From Istiophorus platypterus (taxonomy: Eukaryota > Chordata > Actinopteri > Istiophoriformes > Istiophoridae), in contig CM029111.1 in assembly GCA_016859345.1 (NCBI GenBank), positions 10,288,714 through 10,352,713 of the forward strand: a stretch of DNA of 64,000 bases, in the 5' to 3' direction. Positions 37,048 to 47,799 of the stretch are shown one piece after another (position 1 is the first letter of the stretch; every line of letters starts with the position of its first letter). The notes under the pieces are model-generated. The model made no database searches. It saw nothing but the letters and a program-made list of their open reading frames with translations, and was not told the origin of the DNA. The translations under genes and the position numbers were made by a program.

Positions 37048-37229
37048 ATAACGCACACACACACACGCGCAAACACACAACAAACGAACCGACATGGATG
37101 TTTTTCTTCCTGAGTTAATGTTCATTCTCTACAAAACCTGTTGATTTAATTTGCCTGTTTGTACATGTAAAATCATCCAAAAAAAAAAAAAACACCCAAG
37201 TCACAACTGCTGCTTGAACGTCTCCTGTT

Positions 37230-37440
37230 TTGAAATCGTAGCCGGCTGGCATGTTTATTTTCACAGGCGTGATTGACAGGTAGCAGCGGTGACTTGTGGC
37301 GGCGGCGGCGGCTGCTGTGTGGCACTACAGGCTGCAGCTGCTTGGCACCGTCTTCTGCCGATGTTTTAAGCGGCCACAACCCTATGCTTTCGCTCCCCTG
37401 CCATCGGGCCGGAATGTTAGAACGCAAAGTTTTCGTTGTA
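37230..37440. promoter_or_regulatory. CpG-rich patch with GGC triplets in intron 1
   Basis: About 18 CpG sites fall in roughly 210 bp, including a (GGC)5-like run at about 37299-37313, CATCGGGCCGGAA and AAGCGGCCAC. The patch is repeat-free as far as I can see. Candidates are an internal CpG-island promoter or an enhancer. No splice donor or start codon with a MAGI1-like frame follows, so an alternative protein start is not supported. Confidence 0.35.
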
Positions 37441-37739
37441 TCCTCTTCAAATGTAAAAATTTGTACTATGCTTCGTGAGATAAAATCATCCAGACCCTTA
37501 AAAGAGGGCTCTTAGGGCAGGAACACTAACGTTGAGTAATTCTTAACGATTGTGTGTGTGCATTTTTGTGCTTTTCATGTTCACAGAAATATATATGAGC
37601 ATGTGTGAATCACTGTCTCCTTAGATGTTTGAGAACCCAGTCCCAAAATGAGACAGGGATGCATAACTAGATTTAAGGTTATGTAATGCTGACTGGAGGC
37701 ATGGAGGATGTGTATAATCCACTCTTATTTGGGTTAAAC

Positions 37740-37742
<3 letters not shown>

Positions 37743-37777
<35 letters not shown>
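37743..37777. repeat. (TC)n microsatellite
   Basis: Pure CT dinucleotides, about 17 units; a polypurine tract on the minus strand. Confidence 0.95.
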
Positions 37778-37783
<6 letters not shown>

Positions 37784-38097
37784 AAGAAGACAGGGGCCTC
37801 GTATCCTCACACATCGCTCCTCTGCCTCATCCAGTGCTGAAAAGCACTGATCTCTGTCACACAGTCTTTTACCAGTCAGCTCCACAAACATCTCGGCTCC
37901 CAGGAAACATCTCACTACACCCTAATGTCTCTGGCGTCTCCGATTTTTCATGACAGAGTGATTTCATTGTTATGAGAATCAAGAATATCCTCTGTGCCAA
38001 GCTTTCAAATGATCCATCTTATCATCCAGGGACAGACTGATTGTCAGTTACGTTCCTTGATGGACAGAATAACATGGCTTTTTGTGGTAAAGCAGCC

Positions 38098-38303
38098 AAG
38101 GATCATTTTCTCGATTGATATATAAAATGTCAGAAAATAACAGAAAGATAGTTATTTTAGTATAATAGCACACACAGAACAACTGCAAGTCATATTTCAG
38201 ATGTTGAAAAGAGCGAATTTATGACCATTTCATTCTTAAAATAAACTAGTGGTTACAGACTAATTTTCTCTTCGATTAAACGATTAATCGCTTCAACTCT
38301 AAC
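38098..38303. repeat. Family E repeat, minus orientation
   Basis: TTTTCTCGATTGATATATAA, AAAATGTCAGAAAATAACAG, TTCGATTAAACGATTAATCG and CTTCAACTCTAAC match family E, with a gap in the centre. Confidence 0.65.
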
Positions 38304-38489
38304 TTTCAGATGCCTTAGCGATGGGACTCTATGAATGGAGAACCTCCTCTGCTGGTCTACCACTTCCTGCCAGTGCAGACTAAAAAAAACGGAACAACTG
38401 TCGGACCAATGATTTGATGATACCATAACGTTACATCGAGCAACATCTTCATGACCAAACATCTGCTAAACTAAGACAGTCCTCGGATG

Positions 38490-38625
38490 TTGGCACGCTG
38501 ACATACTGAGCTGAGATGGTGAACATGGTAAAATTACACCTGCTTAGCCATGCCATTGTGAGCATGTTACCATGCTGATGTCAACATTTAGCTCAAAGCC
38601 CCGTTGAGCCTATGTAGAGCCTCAC
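38490..38625. repeat. Partial family B repeat (head region only)
   Basis: GGTGAACATGGTAAAATTAC, GCATGTTACCATGCTGATGT and CAACATTTAGCTCAAAGC match the head of the copy at 45218-45735. The diagnostic tail is absent. Confidence 0.55.
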
Positions 38626-39471
38626 AGAGTTGCTGGCCCGCCTGTGGACTCTTTACGAACTCTTTTTGTATAGTAGGACTTTTTTTACTGATGAAATATT
38701 AGTTATATCTTAAATCAAAGACACATATTTTTTTATTTTTGTAGTTATATTTTCCACTCGTGTAACCGCAGGTTAATCTCTGTAAATACAGCGAGTAATT
38801 GTAGTATCACCTCAAATGTCCTTGTAGAAATATTAGGATCTCCATTCAGTACAATTTTTCAATTCACCATGTTATAGAACACTATATCTACAGCACCATA
38901 ACATCTACTTATTTGTTTAGTTTCAAACAGCATTTGTGATTAAAGATTCAGGGTGAGACTAAGTAAATGGTATACGAACTGCACACACATGCACACATGC
39001 CACGTTGGTGTTGTTGTAATCTCTGATCCACACGACTTTAATCCTCATAAATATTGAATATTTGATGACTTTCTCAGTGATGGAGCAGGACACCTGGGTG
39101 GCCCACCCTCCGCTCGCCATACATGCCCACAGAAGGGGGTCGTTCCTTACAGCGGTCCTTATCTCAGGGATAGCATCTGAGCCGGCAAAACTTGACACGA
39201 CAGGGAACGCAAACACTAATTCGGTGTGTGCCGTCTGATTCAGTCATAATCTATTTTTTGATTAGGTGCTGTTTATATACTGTAAATCAAATCAGCACAG
39301 ACATTGACACTGAGCGGTAGATGATGGATGCAAAAAATGCCTGTGTATGTTAAGAGTGTAATTGTTTATGTGAGTGTGCGTGTCCAAGTGTGCTGTTGTG
39401 TGTTTCTCCTTTTACAGTCTGACTGCTACTTGCCTAGCAGGGACCGTAATGATGGTCGTCAGCACTGGATG

Positions 39472-39484
39472 GTTGCTAGGTAAC
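39472..39484. promoter_or_regulatory. RFX X-box-like site GTTGCTAGGTAAC
   Basis: The 13-mer is close to the RFX consensus (two half-sites, spacer of one). It lies between a CpG-poor stretch and a GT microsatellite at 39528. This is the second such site in intron 1. Chance occurrence is possible. Confidence 0.3.
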
Positions 39485-39527
39485 AATTACCTGACTGTGC
39501 TTTGCTTGCACTGAATTACACAGTGGG

Positions 39528-39541
39528 TTGTGTGTGTGCGT

Positions 39542-39576
<35 letters not shown>
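39528..39576. repeat. (GT)n microsatellite
   Basis: TG dinucleotides with a central CGTGCACG interruption, about 24 units. Confidence 0.95.
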
Positions 39577-39580
<4 letters not shown>

Positions 39581-40219
39581 GAGGAACGGAAAAATACAGC
39601 AAAGTAGATTACCAGCCAGTGTCTCCACTTCTGGGAGGAAAATACCCCACACTAGGATCAGACGCATCGTGATGATAATATTGGCTTTGCTGTGTTTCTG
39701 AATCAGATTTACACGGTACATTTTAGTTTTAGTTTTATTATTGTTGTTATTATTTTTCACCATGCTTAAAATTTCTGCGTGATCAAATGTACCAGTGGGA
39801 CTGTTTCTGAATTGCAGGCCCTCAGGATTCATCAGAGGCCAGTTGGTTTAGATTTAATATTTGTTTTTTTGTCATCGTTGTATTAGAATTCCTGCGTGTT
39901 GTTATCTCTTGGGACTTGGTGTTCACATGATCAGTGTTACATGCCTCAATATTTATAGTCATGTCCATTGGGGGGGATGGAGGTAAATGCTAAGCCAGGG
40001 CTGACAGATGATTATGTGACCACGGGGCCACACCTCAGGACAGATGACAGATCCTCTTCTGCTTAAAGACCCTGTTCATTTTCTCAGCTGCTACACGGAG
40101 GCTCCGGGCCGTTCCGTCCTTGCTCTCTGGTTCTAGCCTCTCAGCTCTTCTTGCCTCCTTCCTTCCTTGTGCAGTAAGATTCGTACGCCAAAACCTCGAC
40201 CATAGCCCCAGCACTAACA

Positions 40220-40628
40220 TTAAAGGAAGAGTTCAGCATCTTGGTTAAATTTGTTTATACAATTTCTTGCTGAGAGATGGATGAGATGATGAATACCACT
40301 CTCATATCTCCACGGTAAATATGGAGCTGAGGTTTGCAGCCAGTTAGCTTAGCTTGGCATAAAAAATGGGAACTTGGCTGGTAACTAATCGTGCAGTGTA
40401 TGAGACCCTTGTACAGCAGCAAACTTCTGTTTTTACACTTTGGTTGTTGTACCTGTTTCCCCCTGAGCCCAGTCATTATGCTAAGCTACGCTAACTGGCT
40501 GATGGCTCCAGCATATTTGCAGACTAGAAAGTCTATTTAAATATTAGAATGGTATCTAATTTTTCCACTAACTCTTTGCAAGTTCACAAATATGCATATG
40601 TCATATTTATGTTGAGTAATTCCTTGAA
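40220..40628. repeat. Full-length family A palindromic repeat
   Basis: It starts TTAAAGGAAGAGTTCAGCAT and ends AGTAATTCCTTGAA, imperfect inverse copies. The centre has CAGCCAGTTAGCTTAGCTTG on the left arm and GCTAAGCTACGCTAACTGGC on the right arm, so the two halves can pair. Length is about 409 bp, similar to the other complete copies. Confidence 0.75.
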
Positions 40629-40754
40629 ACCACCTGCTGTATAAAGTAAGCCTTCAGCTGGTAGGTACTGTAGGGCAGAGAAGTTCCAAATAAGCAATTT
40701 TAAACATATGGGAATTCAAGTTTTATGATCTCAAAAGAGAAATATCTTTTACAT

Positions 40755-40776
40755 ACAACTAATATTTATTAGTTGT
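40755..40776. repeat. 10-bp perfect hairpin ACAACTAATA-TT-TATTAGTTGT
   Basis: Perfect arms with a two-base loop, followed by a direct repeat of ATTAGTTGT. It is AT-rich and of no known role. Confidence 0.85.
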
Positions 40777-41679
40777 ATTAGTTGTAACAAAAAATACATT
40801 TTAAGGAAATGTTACTGTGAAATGTATAGTGAATATATTGTTTATGTATTCGGCAAGTCATAAATATGCTGACATGGAACGTATCAGTAAAATGTTTAGC
40901 AGTTAGCGTTTTTTGTTTCTGCCAAAATATCCCAATCTTTTAGTACAATGTCCACTTGACTAAAGAATTATTAAACTTTTTTATGGTTATGCTTAGCATT
41001 TGATTATGGTAAGAACAAGATGGGGTTCTGGTTTAATACAGAAAAAAGTTCACAGCGATGTTAGCCATGGTGTGTTTATTGATACATAAACATAACCACA
41101 GTCTTTCCCTAATCTTAGCCAAAGTGCTTTTTTTTGCCTTAAACCCAAACTGCAGAGAAGACTGTAATCTCCAGAGTCTGAGGTGACAGTCGTGCACTTT
41201 GTATTCCCACCGTCCACCTCAGCCACCTCTCGGTGGCTCTGCCCATACAAGATCCGGCAAGGGAAACTGGTTTAGTTGTATAGGAACAACACAGGGTTGG
41301 GAATTTGTTGAAAACACTGTTTGAATCCTGTGTCCTAGTGTTAATTGTTCAGTTTTTCTGACAGTTGTATGTCAGGAAAAAAAAAATTGGAATCTTTCAT
41401 ATATATAAATCCCCTCTTTTCAACTGCTTCTAAGATGTTAAAATACTACATGGATGACTTTGAACTCAGATGGCAAAAACTTTGTTTACACTTCCAAAGA
41501 ATGTAGTGGAAGTCTAATTTATGCACTCCTCCTTCATCCTCCACCTCCTGATCTAAAAACACTACTGAGGGAGGTGTGGGTGGAGGCTTAACAGTCTACA
41601 GCACCGTGCCGCCCTGTATTTGCAAAGCTGGGCCCACTTTTAATCAAATCTAAAAAAAAAAATCGAGCAAATCCCTCTT

Positions 41680-42120
41680 GTAACTATACCCTGCCCACGT
41701 TTCATTTTCACTCGCTTGTACATCACATTGCAGAAGCTGAAGACGCTCGATCTGCCGTTTCACTTTTAATACAGCCATCTCGTAATTCCCATCAGCGCAC
41801 TCAAACTGTCATCCTAAAGCACAGGGCCAGGGGAAACTCTTCCACTGTGAATCGGAGGCCGACAGGAGGCCATGGCACCTCCCCTAAGAAGTGCTTGCCA
41901 GCTCCCCCAGACATGGATGATATATTTGGAGATCATTAAATGGTCCTAAATGAGACCCTGGCGTGAGAGCGAGCTCTGACCATCTGGCCCCATTGTGAAC
42001 ACTTGAGCTCTGTTCAAACTCAGCCAGCAGCATGAGCACCTCACATTGGGTGGATGCTGCGTAAGCCTGCGAATTCCAGCCAATCGGAGTCTCTTTTAAT
42101 CAATTACCTAAACCCGCCTC
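41680..42120. promoter_or_regulatory. Repeat-free, CpG-enriched block 0.9-1.3 kb before exon 2
   Basis: The block contains about 20 CpG sites, a CCAATCGG motif (42080-42087, the NF-Y box form) and TTTAATCAATTACCTAA near its right end. No simple or dispersed repeat is visible, and it lies close to exon 2. It reads like a conserved non-coding element, but conservation cannot be judged from one sequence. Confidence 0.3.
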
Positions 42121-42334
42121 AATCCCTTCGTTTCTCTCTAAATTAATTCTAATTCTCTAATTAAATTCTGTTTCTATGCTCCACTCACACTGTTTATATG
42201 GTTTATTTCTTTGCAATTACCATCTAATGAACTAGGTAAAAGTTGAAGATGATATCCAGTAGGCTGAGTGTGTCTCTTTCTCTCTGTTTCATGCTGAATT
42301 TTTAGAATAACAGCGGCGTGCCACTAAGGAAGGC

Positions 42335-42545
42335 AGTGTCGCTCGGTCAGTCAGTTCGTCCGCCACTTCAGTCCAGACTGAAATGTCTCAGAAACCATTG
42401 AAATTTTGTACAGACATTTCTGGTGCCCAGAGGAGGAATTGTAATGGCTCTCTGACTTGTCCTCTAGCGCCACCAGCGGGTTGATGATGTTGACTTTAGT
42501 GCCTCAGTGCCGCCTCACAGAGCCACTAGGATGGCTGGAGTCTTG
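42335..42545. repeat. Family B repeat, minus orientation
   Basis: CGGTCAGTCAGTTCGTCCGC, CAGACTGAAATGTCTCAGAA, GAAATTTTGTACAGACATTT and GAGGAGGAATTGTAATGGCT are the reverse-complement order of the tail of family B (best copy 45218-45735). A GCTGCTAGCATGGCTGA motif at about 42678 may be its displaced other end. Confidence 0.65.
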
Positions 42546-43003
42546 TTAAGAGTTAAACAGCTAATGTACTGGTGAGTTTCGCTTGCTAAAAAAAACTACT
42601 GTAGCTCTACAGATGTTTTTCCTGCATTTTTGTCCATACTGTCTTGTCAGTGAAGTACTGCTGTGCCTAAGCAGAGCTGCTAGCATGGCTGACTCTTGTT
42701 GCTTCACATGGACCTCAAATTGGATTCCATTCTTTATATTTATGTGCAAACAATCCTGAACAAATTACCTTATTTTACAGAGTGCTAATTTCTTTTTTTT
42801 TTTCTTTTTTCAAATTGTCTAAGGAAGGTAAACATGGCCTTTCTCTTTTATTAACCAGGAGCATTTTAACAACGGAAATGTCGTGGCCTTTCATGACCTT
42901 ACTTTTGGTCCAATGACAGCATGTAAACAGCAAAGAGACAAGCAGGCTTTCTGACGTCGAGGTTTGTTTACCTGAGCTGTTTCTGTCTGTCTGCTGTTTC
43001 CAG

Positions 43004-43120
43004 GTCACAAGCTCAACAAGGACCTGAAGCACTACCTGAGCTTGAGATTTCAAAAGTCTTCGCCTGACCATGAACTGCAGAAGATCATCCGAGCCAATCT
43101 GTACCGCCATGCTGTGCCTT
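43004..43120 (+). CDS. magi1: magi1 exon 2: start of the guanylate kinase-like region
   Basis: The exon is preceded by a T/C-rich tract and CAG and followed by the consensus donor GTGAGT. Joined to exon 1 it completes Gly100 and reads on through LNKDLKHYLS, RFQKSSPDHELQ and NLYRHAVP, ending one base into a Cys codon. The motif NLYRHAVPC is that of MAGI1; MAGI2 and MAGI3 have NLYLRT(V/I)PC. It encodes the linker after the first PDZ domain and the first strands of the truncated, inactive guanylate kinase domain. At 117 nt with phase 1 at both ends the exon is symmetric, so skipping it would keep the frame. The next exon, expected to begin by completing Cys and then TTR, is not in the window. 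Confidence 0.95.
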
Positions 43121-43766
43121 GTGAGTCAAAATATGTTAATGTGGTGGTGGATGCTTAATTGTTCAAGAGTGGTATCTTTAACCCCCTCTTTAGAATCATT
43201 TCCTAATCTTTACCGCGATGACCCACTTTCTTTTTGGCTTCTCTCTCATATGTTTCATCTCCGATTAATCTCATTCTTCCCTTTCACTCACCCATAAATT
43301 ATTCTGTTAAACTTTATATTCCTTTCATCATTTAGAATCCTCACCATCCCTGAGTTTGGCAAATGAGAAGAGAAACAAACAGGCTTTTTTTTTTTTCAAG
43401 CACTAGCTCTCTAGTGTTTGTTATGTATCACTTCCCATTCAAGCCACTCGTGTCTTGACTGCACCAGAGCAACGTTTTTGCAGCTGTCTCACATGGCTGT
43501 AAAATATACAAAAAGCGTGGCTCAAGCCAAACAGCCAGCACTGTGCCAGACTCCACAGCTGTGCTTGGTTACGTCACGAACGGTTTGTGGTTGGGTGACA
43601 CAGTCCGGCCCTACACAATTCATTTTCCTACTGTGCTCATGTCATGTTTTTGTTTAAAGAAAAAAACCTTTTACTTAAGTTGCGATAACAACAAAGCTTG
43701 AGGCTTTAAGTGACTTAACAAAGCAGCATAGTGGAGTGGATCTGTTGGGGGTGTGATTAGAGAGTT

Positions 43767-43773
<7 letters not shown>

Positions 43774-43821
<48 letters not shown>
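43774..43821. repeat. (GT)n microsatellite
   Basis: About 24 TG units, nearly perfect, roughly 650 bp after exon 2. Confidence 0.97.
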
Positions 43822-43823
<2 letters not shown>

Positions 43824-45217
43824 GTCCCAAGGAATTGTTTTGATTATCACACATAAGCATAGACAGAATTTAATCAGCCAGGAAAGGGTTCATCATTCCC
43901 ATAAAACACCACTTCCCCCTGTGTCCATGTGTGTGTTTGCTCCCATGTGTTTGCATTGCAGCTCTCCCTAATGAAATGTGACTTCTAAACTAGATTTGAG
44001 TAATTTTTCCCATCTCTTTTCTCTCTTGTTCTTTCCTTTTTCGATCTCTGCCGTTCAATCTTTTGCTGTCTGTCCTTCTCTTGCACTGAGCCATGTGACC
44101 GGTAAATCCACCACGCTGAGCCTCCCCCCCCGGTGCCCTGCTTGGGATTATGATGTTCTGATGTATTGAAAATAGATTCCCGCCTGATTATGTGATGAAC
44201 ATGGGCTCTAGCAGAGATCACAGGACGATGGGAAGGCCTGCGTGTGCAGAGGATAGAGAGTAATGACATTAAAGTTGATGATAGATAAAATAAAAAATGC
44301 TAAATATGTTTTCCCAGGGATGGTACTGTAAGGCCGTTAGAGATGATTAAAGGGATTTTTTTTAAGTCTTATTTTTAACTAATTTCACCTTTTTCCTGCA
44401 AAATGATGGATATGTTTGCCTCCTAAAGCTTCAAAAAATTCTCCTAAAATGTACATATTAAAAGTTACATACAGTATATCTTTGCCTCTTCTGACCCCTG
44501 AAATCCTTGAAATAAGGTAATGGATGCTTTCACCTCTTCATATCCAAGAAGTAAAAAAGTCTGCTCAAAATCCTCAACCACACTTAAGCCATAACCTGTG
44601 ATTAAGGGTCACAGGCAGTCATTACTTCATTTTAAGCGGTCAGAAGGCAAAAGCTTTGGGAACCACATCAGGGAAGCTGATTTAGATATTACTGTCAAGA
44701 TTCAGTGAGACCCTTTGAGTCATCTCTAACAATAACAAAATAATCCTTGAGCCATTGCAGATCTGTTGCACAATAATTGTAAAGAAAACTCAATCATCAG
44801 TGGACTGGTGCGAGCCATTAGACTGGAAATGTGAGGGCTTCAGTCTGCTTCAAATGAACAAGGTCATTGGTATCAACTTTCCTGAGTAGCTTAAGTTAAA
44901 TAAGGGCCATGAACTTTCAGTCAGTGAGATGTGAGATTATAGAGAGCAGAAAAAACATGCAGCTCCAGGAGTCATAGTGTTCTTTCTGGTAATCTAAACA
45001 GAAATATGTCTCATTATTTTCATATATGTTCTGCTTCACTGTTCTCTGTTGGAGCTGAAATGAAGTGTGCTGCTCATTACAATGATTTAGACTGATTGAC
45101 AGAAATGAAAGTAATGACAAACATCCACATGTGAAGGAAAAAAATTTCACATAGTTACATTAGCTCTTGGCCATTAGCAAAACTTAAAAATACTGTAGCT
45201 GTTTCACTATTAATATG

Positions 45218-45735
45218 TCTCAGAGTCTCCAGCCATGCTAGTGGCTCTATGAGGCTGCATTTAAGCACAAATGTATGATATGTGCTAATGTCAGCATGCA
45301 GATGTTGTCACATCATTTAGCAGGTACCATGTTCACCTTCTTAGTTTAGCACGTTAGCATGCTAACCTGGGCTTAATTAACACAAAACAAAAAGTACAGG
45401 TGAAGGTGATGGGAATTATATTAGTTTTGCAGGTCTTTAGTCATAATCCAAAAGTATAGAACAAATTGAATTTTTTATCTTCTGGCACTATGGAAAAATT
45501 TGTGGGATCACCAAAGTCGTTGCAGTTCATCCTGGGGGGAACATAAATGTCTATACCGAATTTCGTGGCATTCCACCCAACAGTTGTTGAGACAGTTCAC
45601 ACAGAACCTCATGCTGGTTGTAGATGACAAGTCAGAGGATCACTAAAGTCATTACCATTCTCCTCTGGGAGCCATGAATGTCTGTATAAAATTTCATGGC
45701 ATCCATTCAGTAGTTTGTGAGATATTTCAGTCTGG
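45218..45735. repeat. Family B repeat, longest copy
   Basis: The head has CTCCAGCCATGCTAGTGGCT and the 14-bp palindrome GTTAGCATGCTAAC at 45353-45366. The tail has GGATCACCAAAGTCGTTGCA, ATAAATGTCTATACCGAATT and TTCGTGGCATTCCACCCAAC. A second tail copy follows at about 45640-45735 (CATGAATGTCTGTATAAAAT, then GAGATATTTCAGTCTGGATC). The tail is thus duplicated in tandem. It is a common teleost interspersed repeat (from memory); class unassigned. Confidence 0.7.
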
Positions 45736-45859
45736 ATCAAAGTGATGAACCAAGATACTGACAATCTGCCCGGCAGAATGACATTAACAGCTGCAATAAG
45801 TCCTGAGTTTGTCCTCGGAGAGGAGATCAGAGGATGCTTCTAAGAACAGGGATGTCAGA

Positions 45860-46060
45860 GATGTCAGAATTATAATACCAGATTTTAAGTACAATTTTGA
45901 GGTACTTGTACTTTACTTGAGTTTTTCCATTTAGGTATACTTTATACTTCTACTTAATTTTAGAGGGAAATATTGCAGTTATTGCGCGGTTGGAAAGTGA
46001 AACACAACAATAATTTACATGGACCACTTGGAACACCTTAGCTTGTCACTGCTAAAATAG
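45860..46060. repeat. Dispersed 'GGTACTTGTACTTTACTTGA' repeat
   Basis: TTTTAAGTACAATTTTGAGG, TACTTGTACTTTACTTGAGT and TATACTTTATACTTCTACTT match the left half of the pair at 9434-9790. Confidence 0.6.
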
Positions 46061-47399
46061 GGAATCAGTTATTAGTTTTGGAGAAATATAATGATGTAAG
46101 GTTTACTCAGTCCATGTTCCTTATAACACTTTGTTTGAAGCATGAAGCAAGACAAGTGTGGTTCTTAGACATGCAGTTGACTGAGCACATCCACCGAGGA
46201 AGAACTGCCCCAGATTATTCATTAATTGGTGATACTCCATTTCTTCCAAGTTGTATCTCTAAATAAAAGACTGCAGTGTCTCTAGATAAAATATCATTAA
46301 ATCGCAACATAATGACCCTGCGCACTCTATAGTTGTAGGGATGAATCATTAAAAAGATAAGGCTGGAGTTTTTCTATATTTCTCTTATTGTCAACAAATC
46401 CCATAATGTTAGTTAATCTCTCAATAATTTAAAACTTCTTTACCCTGATTGTGACACTCTAAAGCTCATTGATTCCTACTAGGGATGTAATTCTTTGGGT
46501 GACAAATATACAGTTTTATTTTTTTTAAAAAGCGGAATAATTTTCCAAAAAAGCAAAGGCACTGTAGTTTTTTAGCAAATGCAACAGCAGTAGACCGTGG
46601 ATTTATTTGGTAATGTTTACGGACGTGAACTTGGTGTGAGTGAGTATTTACAGGAGCAGGAAGCTGTATGTGGGATTGACTCAAAAATAAACTGAAGTGC
46701 CCACGTTCACGGAGAGAAGGGAACATGTCATCCGGTGCAACAGTGTGGCTCATTGATGTGCTTTTGTAAGTTTATAGCACGGAGGCGATAATACATACGT
46801 ATCAGGGTTTGGCTACACAGATAGTGCATTAATGTCTTATCACCAGACTTATCTTGTGTGAAGCTTAACAGTCAGTTTGAAGTTGTTTTGAAAAAAATGT
46901 TTCTTTTTTGACTGTCTTTTAGTCCGATATTTTTTCTTGTCATGACTTAAAACGAGACTAATCAAAAACTTAGTGTAGGGCAGCCCAGCCATATATTGTC
47001 GGTTTGCTTCTGTCCTACTCTCTTTGCTCACATATACAGTAAATTAATACAGCCGAAATTCCCAGTAAAGCCGTTCTCATTGACATGTTTTTCTGCTTCT
47101 GTTGTCAGAAAATGAAACGATCAGAAAGAATGACAGAAATGCGGCCCATTACGACTAGCTCTTACCCAGCAGTCACTCCCAAGCCATTTCCAATTTGCTG
47201 CTCTGCTCTGCTAAAATCCTGATTTGATAACCGTGACATGTGTGACAAAGTCACCAGACACATAAGATAAGGACAACGGCTGTGCTGTAATTTCAGCTGT
47301 ATTTACTTGTAAAATGATCATTTAGAGGGGAAGTTTTGAAGCTCATTCACATCTGTGCCAGCAGTTAATTGAATGTGACTCATAGGGAGGTGAAGGCAG

Positions 47400-47582
47400 A
47401 AGGAAAAGCCCGACCTCATGCTCGCAGGGCGCCGTTGGCGACCCTTTTACAGGAAGTAGCTTAGGTTTGTCCGAAAAGGGTCTAAATTCGTAGCTAGGTG
47501 CTTTTGTGACCGAAAGTCGCTAAAGGGCAACGAAAAAGTCTTAAAATCTAGTGACAGAGGCGCTAAGTTGCAACACTGCCTG
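47400..47582. repeat. Dispersed repeat with GTCGCTAAAGG motifs
   Basis: GGCGCCGTTGGCGACCCTTT, GACCGAAAGTCGCTAAAGGG, AATCTAGTGACAGAGGCGCT and AAGTTGCAACACTG carry internal GCGAC/GCTAA repeats. I recognise the reverse complement, which begins CAGTGTTGCAACTTAGCG, as a common fish repeat. This explains the local CpG content. Confidence 0.6.
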
Positions 47583-47693
47583 TAAACACCCCCTTGATGA
47601 AGCAATAGAAATTGTTTGCGCCAATTAATTTTGAAAGCTCAAAGGCCAGTGGGGAAACACTCAGCCAACCGATCAGTGGCTTAACTTCAGCAC

Positions 47694-47722
47694 TCAGTCA
47701 GTCAGTCAGTCAGTCAGTCAGG
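47694..47722. repeat. (TCAG)n tetranucleotide array
   Basis: Seven near-perfect TCAG units. Confidence 0.95.
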
Positions 47723-47799
47723 CAGCCACGGACGCTCGCGCCAAAACAGGCCACATGGGCCTCGACACCGTGCAGGTCAGTGTATTACCGAGGTGTTTA

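Larger units (their letters stand above)
11831..43003 (+). other. magi1 intron 1 (31,173 bp, phase 1)
   Basis: It begins with the donor GTAAGG and ends with a pyrimidine-rich tract and CAG at 43001-43003. Joining its borders restores a Gly codon and an uninterrupted MAGI1 reading frame. I found no further magi1 exon and no nested gene inside. Named repeats and CpG clusters are listed separately. Stretches such as 13060-16990, 21000-29600 and 30130-31400 appear to be mostly unique AT-rich sequence with no feature I can support. A long first intron with scattered candidate regulatory blocks is typical of vertebrate scaffold genes. Confidence 0.93.

Noticed and set aside
36738..37125. Cysteine/valine or threonine/histidine repeat proteins
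   Set aside because: They are translations of the (AC)n microsatellite.
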